Assembly (NCBI GenBank): GCA_958295725.1
Contig: OY282368.1
Span: 1,944,001 to 2,008,000, forward strand
DNA length: 64,000 nt
Source of the DNA: an uncultured Alphaproteobacteria bacterium
GTDB lineage: Bacteria; Pseudomonadota; Alphaproteobacteria; UBA2966
Reading direction: 5' to 3'
Shown here: piece by piece, positions 50,438-59,965 of the stretch
Layout: every line of letters starts with the position of its first letter
Position numbering within the stretch: the stretch's first letter is position 1
The notes under the pieces: model-generated
What the model was told of the DNA's origin: nothing
The model's input: the letters and a program-made list of their open reading frames with translations, nothing else
Database searches by the model: none
Translations under genes and position numbers: made by a program

Positions 50438-51184
50438 TCATTCCACGACGAAGGCGCCGACCGCGACGACGAGCAGCAGCCACGCCGAGGCGCGGCGGTA
50501 GGTCCGTTCCCCCGACGCGCGGAAGACGCGGTTGCCGACGTAGGTCGCGAACAGGAAAAAGGGGAACACGACCGCGATCCGCCACAACGCCAGCGAGTCC
50601 AACGTCCCGTTCCACAGCAGTATGACGACGGTCGGAACGCTGACCACGAAGACGTTGGCGATCATGGCGGCGCGGACGGACGCCGGCGGGTCGGGGCCCA
50701 TGAGCATGTAGAGGATGAGGGGCGGCCCGCCGAGGCTGGTCGACGAGTTCAAGGCGCCGCTCAGCGCTCCGACGCAGAGATTCGGGATCGGCCGGTGGGG
50801 GCCGCGGTAGCGCCAGCCAGCCATCAGCAGGAGCGCGAGAAGAGCCACGATCGCCGAGATGGCTCGGCGCATGACCTCCGCGTCGGCGATCAGGAGGATC
50901 CACGTCCCGAACGGAACCGCGATCCACGCCGCCGTCCAGACGGGGATCATCGTCCGCCAGGGAATGATCCGCACCACGCGCGTCACGGAATCGACGGAGA
51001 CCGCCACTTCGAGGGTCAGGACCGTTCCCACCGCCGCCACCGGCCCGTACATCACGGCGTAGACGGGGGCCATGATCAGCGACGAGCCGAAGCCCGTGAA
51101 ACCGCGGAAGATCCCGGCGACCGCGGCGACGACGGCCGCAACCGACGTCTCGACCGTAAGCAGGTCGTCCCAGGGGAAGTCCAC
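50438..51184 (-). CDS. TauE/SafE family sulfite/anion exporter
   Basis: 248 aa, about eight membrane segments. Family signature in the first repeat, FRGFTGFGSSLIMAPVYAVM, and in the second, NLCVGALSGALNSSTSLGGPPLILYML. These proteins move sulfite or related organosulfur compounds out of the cell. It is 39 bp from the HIBADH-like gene upstream in the same orientation and probably co-transcribed. A second homologue at 55218 differs in sequence. Confidence 0.88.
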   Translation of the reverse strand: MDFPWDDLLTVETSVAAVVAAVAGIFRGFTGFGSSLIMAPVYAVMYGPVAAVGTVLTLEVAVSVDSVTRVVRIIPWRTMIPVWTAAWIAVPFGTWILLIADAEVMRRAISAIVALLALLLMAGWRYRGPHRPIPNLCVGALSGALNSSTSLGGPPLILYMLMGPDPPASVRAAMIANVFVVSVPTVVILLWNGTLDSLALWRIAVVFPFFLFATYVGNRVFRASGERTYRRASAWLLLVVAVGAFVVE

Positions 51185-51223
51185 GGGAGGTTCAGGAAAG
51201 GCCCGGGAGCGCGCGCCGGTGCG

Positions 51224-52120
51224 TCATTCCGGGCCGACGACGACGCCGCCCCGCGACTCGACGAACTTCACGATCGTCGAGTTGTCCGACCGCTCGCCGT
51301 TGGCGGCCATGCTCTTCTCCCACATGTCGACGACGGCGGGACCCAGCATGAGCGGGGCGTCGACGGCCCTGGCCGCCTCCAGGTACAGATTGAGGTCCTT
51401 CAGGACGATGGCGTGCATCGACCCGAGATCGAAGGTCCGGGTCAGCACGGCGTCGGGGAACTTCTCCAGGGTAGCCGAATTGCGGGCCGTGCTGGTGTTG
51501 AACACGTCGATCATCAGGTTCGGGTCGAGGCCCGCCTTGACGCCCATGACGAGGACCTCGGCGGTGACGGCGGAGGCGGCGCTCGCCATCAGGGTATTGG
51601 CGACCTTCATGGTCTGCGCCTGCCCCGGCGTGTCGCCGACGCGAAAGACGTTCGCACCGAACGTCCCGACGAGCGGTTCGATCTCGTCGCACGCCGCGTC
51701 GGGACCCGCCATCATGACGGCGAGGGTCCCGGCGACCGCCCCGCGCCGACCGCCGCTGATCGGCGAGTCGACGAGAGCGACGCCCGTTCCCTCGAGTCCG
51801 GCCGCGACCCGCCGTTCCATGGGCGGACCGGTGGTCGAGAGATCGACGAAGACGCGCGACAGACCGCCGCGACAGGCGCCGTCCTCGCCGAGCGCGACGT
51901 CGAACAGGGCCTGGGGCGTGTTCACGCAGGCGAAGACGATCTCCGCGCGCGACCCCACGTCCATCGGCGACGTCGCCGCCTCGGCGCCGTCGCGCTCCGC
52001 CTCCCCGACGGCCTCCCGGTCGAGGTCGTGAACGACGAGCGCGTGTCCGGCCTTCAGCAGATGCCGCACCATCGGCATTCCCATGCTGCCGAGGCCGATG
52101 AATCCCAACTTGCGCGTCAT
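51224..52120 (-). CDS. NAD(P)-dependent oxidoreductase, 3-hydroxyisobutyrate dehydrogenase family
   Basis: 298 aa from the ATG at 52120. Rossmann start FIGLGSMGMPMVRHLLKAGH, substrate-binding VDLSTTGPP and DSPISGGRRGAVAGTLAVMMAG, then the catalytic Lys region KVANTLMASAASAVTAEVLVMG and the C-terminal KDLNLYLEAA. Oxidises or reduces a beta-hydroxy acid such as 3-hydroxyisobutyrate or tartronate semialdehyde. The start overlaps the Fe-ADH stop by 4 bp (ATGA), so translation is coupled. Confidence 0.9.
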   Translation of the reverse strand: MTRKLGFIGLGSMGMPMVRHLLKAGHALVVHDLDREAVGEAERDGAEAATSPMDVGSRAEIVFACVNTPQALFDVALGEDGACRGGLSRVFVDLSTTGPPMERRVAAGLEGTGVALVDSPISGGRRGAVAGTLAVMMAGPDAACDEIEPLVGTFGANVFRVGDTPGQAQTMKVANTLMASAASAVTAEVLVMGVKAGLDPNLMIDVFNTSTARNSATLEKFPDAVLTRTFDLGSMHAIVLKDLNLYLEAARAVDAPLMLGPAVVDMWEKSMAANGERSDNSTIVKFVESRGGVVVGPE

Positions 52121-53298
52121 CGCGGCGACTCCCATGCGTAGTGCCTCGATCGAACGGCGCGGGCCTGACCCATGGCCTCGGCGAACAGGCGTTCGTAGGC
52201 CGGGGCGTCCGCGGGCCGCGGGTTCGACGGGTTGCTGTGATCGGCCACCGCGCCTTCGACCATGCGGGGAAGGACCTCGTCCGCGACGCCCATCTCCCGC
52301 AGGTTCGCGGGCATCCCGATCCGCCGGTTGAGCGCCTCGACGGCCTCCGCGATGTCCGCGCCGGCGGCGAGCCCCATGGCGTCGCGAAGCCGGTCGTACT
52401 TGTCGCCGACGTGGCCGGCGTTGAAGCGGAGCACCGCCGGCAGGATCACGGCGTTCAGCGTCCCGTGGTGCAGCGACGGCTCGCCCAGGCCGCCGAGAGG
52501 GTGCGACATGGCATGGACGGCGCCGAGGCCCTTCTGAAACGCCATGCCGCCCTGGAGGGAGGCCATCATCATGTGCCAGCGGGCCTCGCCGTCCGTCCCG
52601 TCGGCGACGGCGCGCTCGATGAACCGCGTCGCGCGCGCGACCCCGTCGAGGGCGATGGCGTCGGCGGGCGGATTCACGCGCGGCGCCAGGAAGGTCTCGA
52701 TGCAATGCGTCAGGGCGTCCATCCCCGTCGCCGCGGTGAGGCCGCGCGGCAGGCCCAGCGTCAGGTCTGGATCGCAAATGGCCACGCGCGGGATCATGTG
52801 AGGCGCGAGAAACGCGAGTTTCCGCCCGTCCCGGAGCGTGAGCAGGGCGGCGCGGCCGACTTCGCTTCCCGTCCCGGCGGTCGTGGGAATGGCGACGACC
52901 GGCGCGACGTCGGCCGTGATCCTGTCCACGCCGCCGAGTATGGCCGCGTATCGTTCCAGGGGAGGGTCATGGGTCGCCACGAGGGCGACGCCCTTGGCGA
53001 GGTCGATCGACGAGCCGCCGCCAATTCCGATCAGACCGTCGCATCCGCGCTTCCGATAGAGCGCGAGAGCCGCCTCGAGGGCCTCTTCCGTCGGGTTTCC
53101 GGGCGTCCGGTCGAAGATCGCGGGCTCCGGGGCGCGGGCGATGGCGGAGAGAACGGGATCGAGAAGGCCCGCGCCGCGGACGCCCCGGTCGGTCACGATC
53201 ATGGGTCTCCCCACCCCGAGGGCCTCGAGCTCCTCCGCCACGAGCCGGACCGCGCCGCGGTCGAACTGGATCCTGGTCAGATAGTTGATGAGCGCCAT
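52117..53298 (-). CDS. Iron-containing alcohol dehydrogenase / maleylacetate reductase-like
   Basis: 393 aa using the ATG at 53298. Group III dehydrogenase: GIGGGSSIDLAKGVAL binds NAD, IPTTAGTGSEVGRAALL follows, and the metal His residues are in TGMDALTHCIETFL, AMSHPLGGLGEPSLHHGTLNAVI. Substrate may be an alcohol, a hydroxy acid or maleylacetate; the dienelactone hydrolase at 59229 would support the last. First gene of a three-gene minus-strand operon. Confidence 0.88.
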   Translation of the reverse strand: MALINYLTRIQFDRGAVRLVAEELEALGVGRPMIVTDRGVRGAGLLDPVLSAIARAPEPAIFDRTPGNPTEEALEAALALYRKRGCDGLIGIGGGSSIDLAKGVALVATHDPPLERYAAILGGVDRITADVAPVVAIPTTAGTGSEVGRAALLTLRDGRKLAFLAPHMIPRVAICDPDLTLGLPRGLTAATGMDALTHCIETFLAPRVNPPADAIALDGVARATRFIERAVADGTDGEARWHMMMASLQGGMAFQKGLGAVHAMSHPLGGLGEPSLHHGTLNAVILPAVLRFNAGHVGDKYDRLRDAMGLAAGADIAEAVEALNRRIGMPANLREMGVADEVLPRMVEGAVADHSNPSNPRPADAPAYERLFAEAMGQARAVRSRHYAWESPR

Positions 53299-53417
53299 GA
53301 AGCCGTCCTTCCTCGTGCCGGGATCGCCCGTTCCGCACTCTACCATCGCCGCCCTATCGCGGCCCGGCCGGTGTGGCATAGTGGGACCCGCATCGGATCG
53401 CAAATCGGGAGGGGAAC

Positions 53418-54215
53418 ATGAATGGCCGTTTCGACGTGTCGGGTCGAGCCGCGTTCGTGACGGGCGCGAGCCGGGGGATCGGCCGCGCCATCGCGCTGAC
53501 GTTGGCGGAGCATGGCGCCGACGTGGCGATCAACCACACGTCGGCGTTCGACGCCGAGGTCGGCTTCCCGGACGCCGCGGAGGCGTTCGTCGACGAAGCG
53601 CGGTCCCATCATGGCGCGAGAGCCTTCGCGATCGAGGGCGATCTCTCGGTCGACGGCGCCGTCCTCGACGCATACGACCGGGCGGTCGCGGCGTTGGGGC
53701 GCGTCGATATCCTGGTGAGCAACGCCAACATCCAGATCCCCCGCCCCTTCGAAGACGTTACGGTCGAGCAGATCGACCTCCAGTGCCGCATGAACTACCG
53801 CGTCCCCATCCAGCTCCTTCAGCGGGCGCTGCCTCCGATGGCGGAACGGGGCTGGGGCCGTGTCCTGACGCTCGGCAGCGTGCAGCAGGCCAACCCCATC
53901 ATCGAGCTCGCGGTCTACGCGGGCCTGAAGAGCGCCCAGTACAACCTGGTCGTGAACCTGAGCCGCCGGTACGTGAAGTCGGGCGTCACCATCAACAACC
54001 TCTCCCCAGGCCTCATCGAGACCGACCGCAACCGCTTTCGGCGGCGAAACGAGGCGGACTGGCGGGCGATGATCGAGCGGACGAGCCCGATGGGCCGCGC
54101 CGGACTGCCGGAGGATCTCACGGGCGCCGCGCTCCTGCTGTGCTCGGACGCCGGAAGCTTCATTACCGGAACCAACGTCAACGTCACGGGCGGCGGCGAC
54201 CTGCCGTGGTCCTGA
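53418..54215 (+). CDS. SDR family oxidoreductase
   Basis: 265 aa. TGASRGIGRAIALTLAEHGADVA, NHTSAFDAEVGFPDAA (an unusual insertion near residue 40), ILVSNAN in place of NNAG, and LGSVQQANPIIELAVYAGLK holding Ser and YxxxK. Tail SFITGTNVNVTGGGDLPWS. Belongs to the catabolic cluster around it; substrate unknown. AGGGGAA precedes the ATG. Confidence 0.9.
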   Translation: MNGRFDVSGRAAFVTGASRGIGRAIALTLAEHGADVAINHTSAFDAEVGFPDAAEAFVDEARSHHGARAFAIEGDLSVDGAVLDAYDRAVAALGRVDILVSNANIQIPRPFEDVTVEQIDLQCRMNYRVPIQLLQRALPPMAERGWGRVLTLGSVQQANPIIELAVYAGLKSAQYNLVVNLSRRYVKSGVTINNLSPGLIETDRNRFRRRNEADWRAMIERTSPMGRAGLPEDLTGAALLLCSDAGSFITGTNVNVTGGGDLPWS

Positions 54216-54332
54216 TCCCGGATCTTTCCCGGCGCTTCCTTGTCGATTTCCCCGCCGTCCGACGGCGCTGGCGGGATGCTATAGTGGCCGGGCGAGAATA
54301 CGGCGGGGCAGCGGAATTCAGGGAGAGAACGC

Positions 54333-55106
54333 ATGTCAATCAGAGCGTTGGACACGTCGAAATCGGTGCGCGACGGCGTTTCGGAGGCGGAATGGGAGAC
54401 GCGGGTCCAACTGGCGGCGGCCTACCGCGTCACGGCCTTGCAGGGCTGGACCTATCTGGGCGCGTCCCACATCTCGGCGCGGGTGCCGGGGGAGGACGAC
54501 ACGTTCCTCCTCAATCCCCACGGCCTCTTCTTCGAGGAGATCACGGCGTCGAGCCTGATCAAGGTCGATTACGACGGCAACCAGCTCACCGAGGCGGACC
54601 ACGGAGTGAACCCGGCGGGCTTCACCATCCACGGCGCGATCCTCGCCGGGCGGCCGGACGTGAGCTCGGTGATGCATACCCACACGCGGGCGGGCATGGC
54701 GATCTCCGCCATGGATTGCGGCCTGCTGACCATCGACCAGCAATCGTGCCGTTTCCACAACCGGATCGGCTACCATGCGTTCGAGGGCATAGCCCATGAC
54801 CCGGGCGAGGGCGAACGCCTGGTCCGCGATCTCGGCCCGCATAACGCGATGATCCTGCGGAATCACGGCCTCCTGACGGCGGGCGCGAGCGTCGCGCACA
54901 GTATGCATCTCATGTTCTACCTGGAGACGTGCAGCCAGGTTCAAATCGACGCCATGTCGACCGGCGTCGGGATCCTGGAGGTGCCGGAGGACGTCGCGGA
55001 ACACACGGCCAGGCAGTTCGAGAGCTTCGGTCCGGCGCACTGCGAGCGGGACTTCGCCGGCCTCGCGCGCCAAGCCGAGCGCGTCGATCCGTCCTTCAGG
55101 GATTAG
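54333..55106 (+). CDS. Class II aldolase/adducin family protein
   Basis: 257 aa. Zinc site: HISARVPGEDDTFLLNPHG at the N-terminus, FEEITASSLIKVDYDG, then the two His in VMHTHTRAGMAIS and the third in ILRNHGLLTAGASV. Family enzymes cleave or rearrange sugar phosphates or act as decarboxylases. AGGGAGAG precedes the ATG. It probably forms an operon with the SDR upstream and the TauE gene downstream. Confidence 0.9.
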   Translation: MSIRALDTSKSVRDGVSEAEWETRVQLAAAYRVTALQGWTYLGASHISARVPGEDDTFLLNPHGLFFEEITASSLIKVDYDGNQLTEADHGVNPAGFTIHGAILAGRPDVSSVMHTHTRAGMAISAMDCGLLTIDQQSCRFHNRIGYHAFEGIAHDPGEGERLVRDLGPHNAMILRNHGLLTAGASVAHSMHLMFYLETCSQVQIDAMSTGVGILEVPEDVAEHTARQFESFGPAHCERDFAGLARQAERVDPSFRD

Positions 55107-55217
55107 CGCCGCCTCGACCATCGGGACCGACGCCCCCGGCGCCCGCGAACCCGGGGCACCGGGAAAAGCCGGCGTCCGCCTTCGCGCGCCGGTTCTCCGC
55201 GCCGCCCCGTCCCCCCG

Positions 55218-55961
55218 ATGCCCGAACTGTTCGCGGACTTCCTGACGGCGCGGTTCGCGCTGGCCGTCGGGATCGCGCTGATGGGCGGCTCGATCTTCGG
55301 GTTCGCGGGCTTCGGCGCCGGCCTCAGCATGGTGCCGCTGCTGGCGTGGGTCTACGACCCGGCGTCGGCGCTGGCGATCGTGGGCATGGCCGTCGCCATC
55401 GGCGGAGCCCAGCTCCTGCCGCATGGCGTCCGCGCCGCCAACTGGCCCGTCGTGGGACCGATCCTCCTGGCCGCCCTGGTCGGGGTCCCGTGCGGAGCCG
55501 CGACGTTGCTGAGCAACGAGCCGGAGACCGTGAGGCGCGCGATCGGCGCCCTGATCATCGCCTTCGCCCTGATCATGCTGTCCGGCTGGACCTATCGCGG
55601 CCCGCGGAATCTCGCCACGAACCTGGCCGTCGGCGTGTCCAGCGGCGCCCTCAGCGGCTTCATGTCGGGCGGCGGGTCGATCATCAGCCTGTACTTCGTC
55701 TCGTGGCCCGGCGATCTGGCCGAGACCCGCGCCAACATCTACATCGTGACCTACGGCCTGGCCGTCCTGATGGCGACGGCGCTGATCATCGCCGGCGCCG
55801 TCGGCCCGACCACGGTTCTCCGTATGCTGGCGCTGCTGATTCCCTATTCCGCGGGCGTGCGGTTGGGGTCGCTGCTGGCGCGGCGCGCCTCGCGGGCCGT
55901 CTACCGCCGGTTCGTGTTGTGGCTCCTCGCCGGGATCGGCATCGGCGCGCTGACGCTGTGA
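55218..55961 (+). CDS. TauE/SafE family sulfite/anion exporter (second copy)
   Basis: 247 aa, about eight membrane helices. Repeated motifs FGFAGFGAGLSMVPLLAWV and NLAVGVSSGALSGFMSGGGSIISLY. It is not a recent duplicate of the 50438 gene, since only fold-level motifs agree. Ends 22 bp before the convergent Rieske operon. Together with that first copy it suggests export of sulfite or an organic sulfonate. Confidence 0.88.
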   Translation: MPELFADFLTARFALAVGIALMGGSIFGFAGFGAGLSMVPLLAWVYDPASALAIVGMAVAIGGAQLLPHGVRAANWPVVGPILLAALVGVPCGAATLLSNEPETVRRAIGALIIAFALIMLSGWTYRGPRNLATNLAVGVSSGALSGFMSGGGSIISLYFVSWPGDLAETRANIYIVTYGLAVLMATALIIAGAVGPTTVLRMLALLIPYSAGVRLGSLLARRASRAVYRRFVLWLLAGIGIGALTL

Positions 55962-55983
55962 TCTCCGCCGCCGGACTCGGGCC

Positions 55984-57198
55984 CTATTCGGCGGCGACGG
56001 CCGGAAGCTCGCCGAAGGGATCGGCGGCGGTGCGGCCCATCATCCGGCTCCACTCCGCGAAGTAGTGGCGGATGCAGACCTCGCTATGGGGCGTCTCTTC
56101 CTCGCGCCCGTGCAGGATGTACGGACTGCCGCGCCCGTGGTTGAGGCCGATCGACTGGCCCACGATGGCGATGAAATCCTCGGGCAGATTACGACCGAAG
56201 GGCCCCCAGAAGGAGTTGTAGTCCCGCAGACGCTCCCGGCGTTCCTCCGGCGAATCGCCCTTGACGCCGAGGCCCCGGAACTCGACGATCGTCTCCTCGG
56301 GCCCGAGCGGCACCATGGTGTCGATGCGCAACGCCGGCGGCCGCATGTTGTAGGTCACGGTCGGGAAGAGATTGCAGAGCTTGTGCAGCGCGGACTCGCC
56401 GCCCGGCCAGCCCATCCGCCTCTCGACGCCGCTGCCTTTCTCGATGTTCTCGTAGCTGTTGACCGAGGGGTCAGCGGTGACGTGGCCGTGGACGTGCAGG
56501 TGATACCGGCGGTCCAGGTATCCGGGCTGGCCCATCGCGATCAGGCGGTTCTGGCGATGCAGGAACTCGTGATAGAGGTCGCGGTTGGTGTCGTGCCAAA
56601 GCTTGTAGTTCGTGGGCACGATCGCCTTGTGGTAGCACATGATCTCCAGGGGCGCCGCGGTCAGCTCGCCGCGCAGGAATTCGGTCGAATCGCCCAGGAA
56701 GGCGTCGAGCGGCCCGCAATCGTCGTCGACGTTGACCCAGACGAACCCGCCCATGTCCGTCTCGGACCTCACCTCCCGGAGCCCCACGTCCTTCCGGGAC
56801 AGGCGATCCTGGAACCCCTCCTTCTCGCGCGTGATCTCGACGCAGTTGCCCTTGGTGTCGAACGACCACAGGTGAAAGATGCAGGTGATGCGCCGCGCGT
56901 TCCCCGACGGTTCGTAGGCCAGCACGTTCCCCCGGTGCGGGCACTGGTTGTAGAAGACGCGGATTTTCATGTCCTTGCCGCGCACGACCAGGAGCTCCTT
57001 GCCGCTCATGTGCTGACAGCGGCGGAAATCGTAGGCGTTGGGCGCCTCGCTCTCGTGGCAGACGATCGCCCACGTCTTCTCGAGGATCTTCTCGCGCTCT
57101 TCCTCGAAGATCGACCGGTCCGTATAGACCCGGGGGTCGACGTAGTGAGTCAGCGGAAGGTTCGGTCTCGTCCGCCATTGGGTGCCGGTGCGCGCCAT
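55984..57198 (-). CDS. Aromatic ring-hydroxylating dioxygenase alpha subunit (Rieske), copy 1
   Basis: 404 aa. Rieske [2Fe-2S] ligands in NQCPHRG and CIFHLWSFD near residues 85-107; mononuclear iron site in NYKLWHDTNRDLYHEFLHR near 210. Such oxygenases add O2 to aromatic rings or related acids, using a reductase not found here. The 404-residue length matches copy 2, with roughly two thirds of residues the same by eye. Third gene of its minus-strand operon. Confidence 0.92.
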   Translation of the reverse strand: MARTGTQWRTRPNLPLTHYVDPRVYTDRSIFEEEREKILEKTWAIVCHESEAPNAYDFRRCQHMSGKELLVVRGKDMKIRVFYNQCPHRGNVLAYEPSGNARRITCIFHLWSFDTKGNCVEITREKEGFQDRLSRKDVGLREVRSETDMGGFVWVNVDDDCGPLDAFLGDSTEFLRGELTAAPLEIMCYHKAIVPTNYKLWHDTNRDLYHEFLHRQNRLIAMGQPGYLDRRYHLHVHGHVTADPSVNSYENIEKGSGVERRMGWPGGESALHKLCNLFPTVTYNMRPPALRIDTMVPLGPEETIVEFRGLGVKGDSPEERRERLRDYNSFWGPFGRNLPEDFIAIVGQSIGLNHGRGSPYILHGREEETPHSEVCIRHYFAEWSRMMGRTAADPFGELPAVAAE

Positions 57199-57294
57199 GC
57201 CTCCCTTCCTCGCTGCGACCCGCCGCCGCGTCCGTCCACGCGGCGGGATCCCATCTTACCATTCCCGACGCCCGGTCGGAACCGGGGCGGCCCG

Positions 57295-57837
57295 TCAGAA
57301 CGGGATCAGGGAGCCGGTCTCGCCGAGCATCCGGGTGTCGAGGCGGACCTCCCGGACGAGCAACTTGGCCTCGCCGCCCTCGAGGGCGACGACGTCGTGG
57401 TATTTCGCCACGGCAAGAAGTTCGGTGACGCCGCCGTCCCTGGCGGTATTGAAGACCTGGAGGCCCGAGACCACGGCGGCGCGCGTGTCGTTTTCGCTGT
57501 AGGCGACGGTGTAGACGCCGAGGTGCCGGGACATGACCAGGCGCAGAAAATGGTCGCTCGCGTGCAGCGGCAGCACCTCCAGCAGGGTCTCCATGCCGGC
57601 GAAATCGTGGTCGAGCCACGTGATGTCCTTGCGCAGCTCGGGACTGTAGGTGGTGATCGTGTACCGGAAATCCGGATGACAGAGATCGAGGTAGCCGGCG
57701 AAGTCGTAGGCGTCCATCGTCAGGCAGGTCCGGGCCACGAGTTCCCGCACCGCCTTTTCCCGTTCCGCCAGGGACTCGAAGCCGGAGCCGGTCGGCTCGC
57801 CGCGCGGTTCTCTCGTGGCGGTTCCGGTCGTCGTCAT
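57295..57837 (-). CDS. NTF2-like small (beta) subunit of a ring-hydroxylating dioxygenase
   Basis: 180 aa from the ATG at 57837. NTF2-like fold: LVARTCLTMDAYDFAGYLDLC, FRYTITTYSPELRKDITWLDH, HFLRLVMSRHLGVYTVAYSEND. Beta subunits of Rieske oxygenases have this fold and help form the alpha3beta3 complex. It lies between the two alpha-subunit genes, so it could partner either. Confidence 0.85.
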   Translation of the reverse strand: MTTTGTATREPRGEPTGSGFESLAEREKAVRELVARTCLTMDAYDFAGYLDLCHPDFRYTITTYSPELRKDITWLDHDFAGMETLLEVLPLHASDHFLRLVMSRHLGVYTVAYSENDTRAAVVSGLQVFNTARDGGVTELLAVAKYHDVVALEGGEAKLLVREVRLDTRMLGETGSLIPF

Positions 57838-57889
57838 CCGTCGTCGCCCTCGATCCTGCCCCGGCGCAGGGATTCGGGGAGCACCCGGC

Positions 57890-59104
57890 CTACTCGGCCG
57901 CGGCGATGGCGCGATTGCCGAACGGGTCCGAGGCGCCGCGTTCCATCCATTTGCTCCATTCGCCGTAATAGTGACGCATACCGATCTCGTTCTGGATGGA
58001 AGGCTCCTCCCGGCCATGCAGGACATAGGCGCTGTCGTCGCCGCCCTTCATCGCCATCATCTGGCCGACGATGGCGATCTCGTCCTCCGGCAGGTTGCGC
58101 CCGAAGGGCCCCCAGATCGAGTTGTGGTCCCGCACCCGCGCCGCGCGATCCTCGGCCGAATCTCCCTTGACGGCGAAGCCGCGGAACTCGATGGCGACCT
58201 TGTCCGGCGCCAGCGGCACCATGGTGTCGAGGCGGAAGGCCGGCGCCCGGAGGATGAAGGTCATGGTCGGGAACAGGTCGATCAGCTTGTGGCAGGCGAC
58301 CTCGCCCCCGGGCCAGCCCAGCCGCCGCTGCCGGCCGTCGTTGCCCTCGTAGGCGTCGTAGCGGCACTCCATCGAATCGACGCTGACGTGTCCGTGGTCG
58401 TGGACATGCACCCGGCGGTCCCAGTAGCCGGGCTGGATGAGAGCGATCTTGCGGTTATGGTGGTGCAGGAAGTCGTGGTAGAGCTCGCTGTTGGTGTCGT
58501 ACCACAGCTTGTAGTTCGAGTTCACGACCGCCTTGTGATAGCTGATGATCTCGAGCGGCTTCGCGGACAGCTCCTCCTTCAGGTAGTCCAGCGAGTCGCC
58601 CACGAATTCCTCGAGCGGCCCGCAGCCGTCGTCGACGTTGACCCAGACGAATCCGCCGAGGCCCACCTCGGTCCTGACTTCGCGCAGGCCCATGTCCTTC
58701 CGCGAGACGCGGTCCTGATACCCCTCCTTCTGGCGCGTGATCGCCACACAATTTCCCCTGGTGTCGTAGGACCACTGGTGGAACATGCAGGTGATCCGCC
58801 TGGCGTTGCCCGAAGGCTCCATGGCCAGCAGGTTCCCGCGGTGGGAACAGTGGTTGTAGAAGGCGCGGATCTTCATGTCCACGCCGCGAACGACGAGGAG
58901 CTCCTTGCCGCTCATATGCCGGCAGCGCCGGTAGTCGCCGGCGTTCGGCGCCTCGCTTTCGTGACAGACGACCGACCAGACCTTCTTGAATATCTTCTCC
59001 CGCTCCTCCTCGAACAGGGCCCGGTCCGTGTAGATGCGGGGGTCGACGTAGTGCGTCGGGGCGAGGGTCGGCCGTCGTCGCCACTCGGTCGCGTTTCGGG
59101 ACAT
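57890..59104 (-). CDS. Aromatic ring-hydroxylating dioxygenase alpha subunit (Rieske), copy 2
   Basis: 404 aa. Rieske ligands in NHCSHRGN and CMFHQWSYD; iron site in NYKLWYDTNSELYHDFLHHHN. Closely matched by copy 1 over the whole length, with differences concentrated near the substrate pocket and C-terminus. First gene of the three-gene operon. No associated ferredoxin or reductase is in the window. Confidence 0.92.
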   Translation of the reverse strand: MSRNATEWRRRPTLAPTHYVDPRIYTDRALFEEEREKIFKKVWSVVCHESEAPNAGDYRRCRHMSGKELLVVRGVDMKIRAFYNHCSHRGNLLAMEPSGNARRITCMFHQWSYDTRGNCVAITRQKEGYQDRVSRKDMGLREVRTEVGLGGFVWVNVDDGCGPLEEFVGDSLDYLKEELSAKPLEIISYHKAVVNSNYKLWYDTNSELYHDFLHHHNRKIALIQPGYWDRRVHVHDHGHVSVDSMECRYDAYEGNDGRQRRLGWPGGEVACHKLIDLFPTMTFILRAPAFRLDTMVPLAPDKVAIEFRGFAVKGDSAEDRAARVRDHNSIWGPFGRNLPEDEIAIVGQMMAMKGGDDSAYVLHGREEPSIQNEIGMRHYYGEWSKWMERGASDPFGNRAIAAAE

Positions 59105-59228
59105 GTCGCCGATCCTCCTCGACAGGCTCCGTGGCCGATGATGTTAGCACAATGGGGAGGCGCGTGAAGGCGACGCGGGAGCGCGGTGCGTGTAATGTAT
59201 GAGGAAATCCACGCTGGGGAGGCACGCC

Positions 59229-59924
59229 ATGGGACAGACGATCGAGGCGCGGATGCGCGATGGGGTGTCCATCCGCGTCTATCGCGCCGGTCCGGAAGGG
59301 ACGCCGCGCGCCGGCCTCGTGATCATGCACGAGGCGTTCGGCATGAACAATCATATCCGGGACATGTGCGAACGGTACGCTGCCGAGGGGTATCTGGCGC
59401 TGGCGCCGGCGCTCTACGACCGGGTGGAGAAGGGCGTCGAGGTTCCCGGCTACGGTGCCGAGGACTTAGCCCGCGGGCGTGAATTGCGCCAAGGGGTCGA
59501 GTGGGAACCCGCGATCGCGGACATGAAGACGGTCATCGGCCTGGCGCGGGAAGCGGGCGCGGTCGGCGTCGTCGGCTATTGCTGGGGCGGGTCGCTGGCG
59601 TGGCTCGCGGCGACGCGGTGCGGGGCCGACGCGGCGGTCGGCTACTACGGCGGCCAGATCGTCCAGTTCATCGACGAACGGCCCGAGTGTCCGTTCATGG
59701 CGCATTTCGCGGAGCGCGACGTCCACGTCCCGCCGGAGAGCGCGGCGACGGTCCGGCGCCACCACCCCGGCGTCCCGGTCCACGTGTACGACGCCGACCA
59801 CGGGTTCAACTGCGACCGGCGGGCCGATTACGACGCCGAGGCGGCGGCGTTGGCCTGGGACCGGACGTCCGGGTTCCTCGCCGCCAATCTCGTGGCGGCG
59901 CCCGCGGCCGTCGCCGGGGAATAG
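59229..59924 (+). CDS. Dienelactone hydrolase family protein
   Basis: 231 aa from ATG 59229, after GGGGAGG; an ATG at 59199 lacks one. Nucleophile Cys in VVGYCWGGSLAW near residue 122, catalytic His in YDADHGFNCDRRADYDAEAA near residue 195, and the Asp in AERDVHVPPE, a complete Cys-Asp-His triad. Cleaves dienelactones to maleylacetate or acts as a broad carboxylesterase. Divergent from the Rieske genes; with the maleylacetate reductase-like protein it would complete a lower pathway. Confidence 0.9.
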   Translation: MGQTIEARMRDGVSIRVYRAGPEGTPRAGLVIMHEAFGMNNHIRDMCERYAAEGYLALAPALYDRVEKGVEVPGYGAEDLARGRELRQGVEWEPAIADMKTVIGLAREAGAVGVVGYCWGGSLAWLAATRCGADAAVGYYGGQIVQFIDERPECPFMAHFAERDVHVPPESAATVRRHHPGVPVHVYDADHGFNCDRRADYDAEAAALAWDRTSGFLAANLVAAPAAVAGE

Positions 59925-59965
59925 ACCGCGCCGGACTCCGCGAAGATGACGGGCGACCGGGCGCG

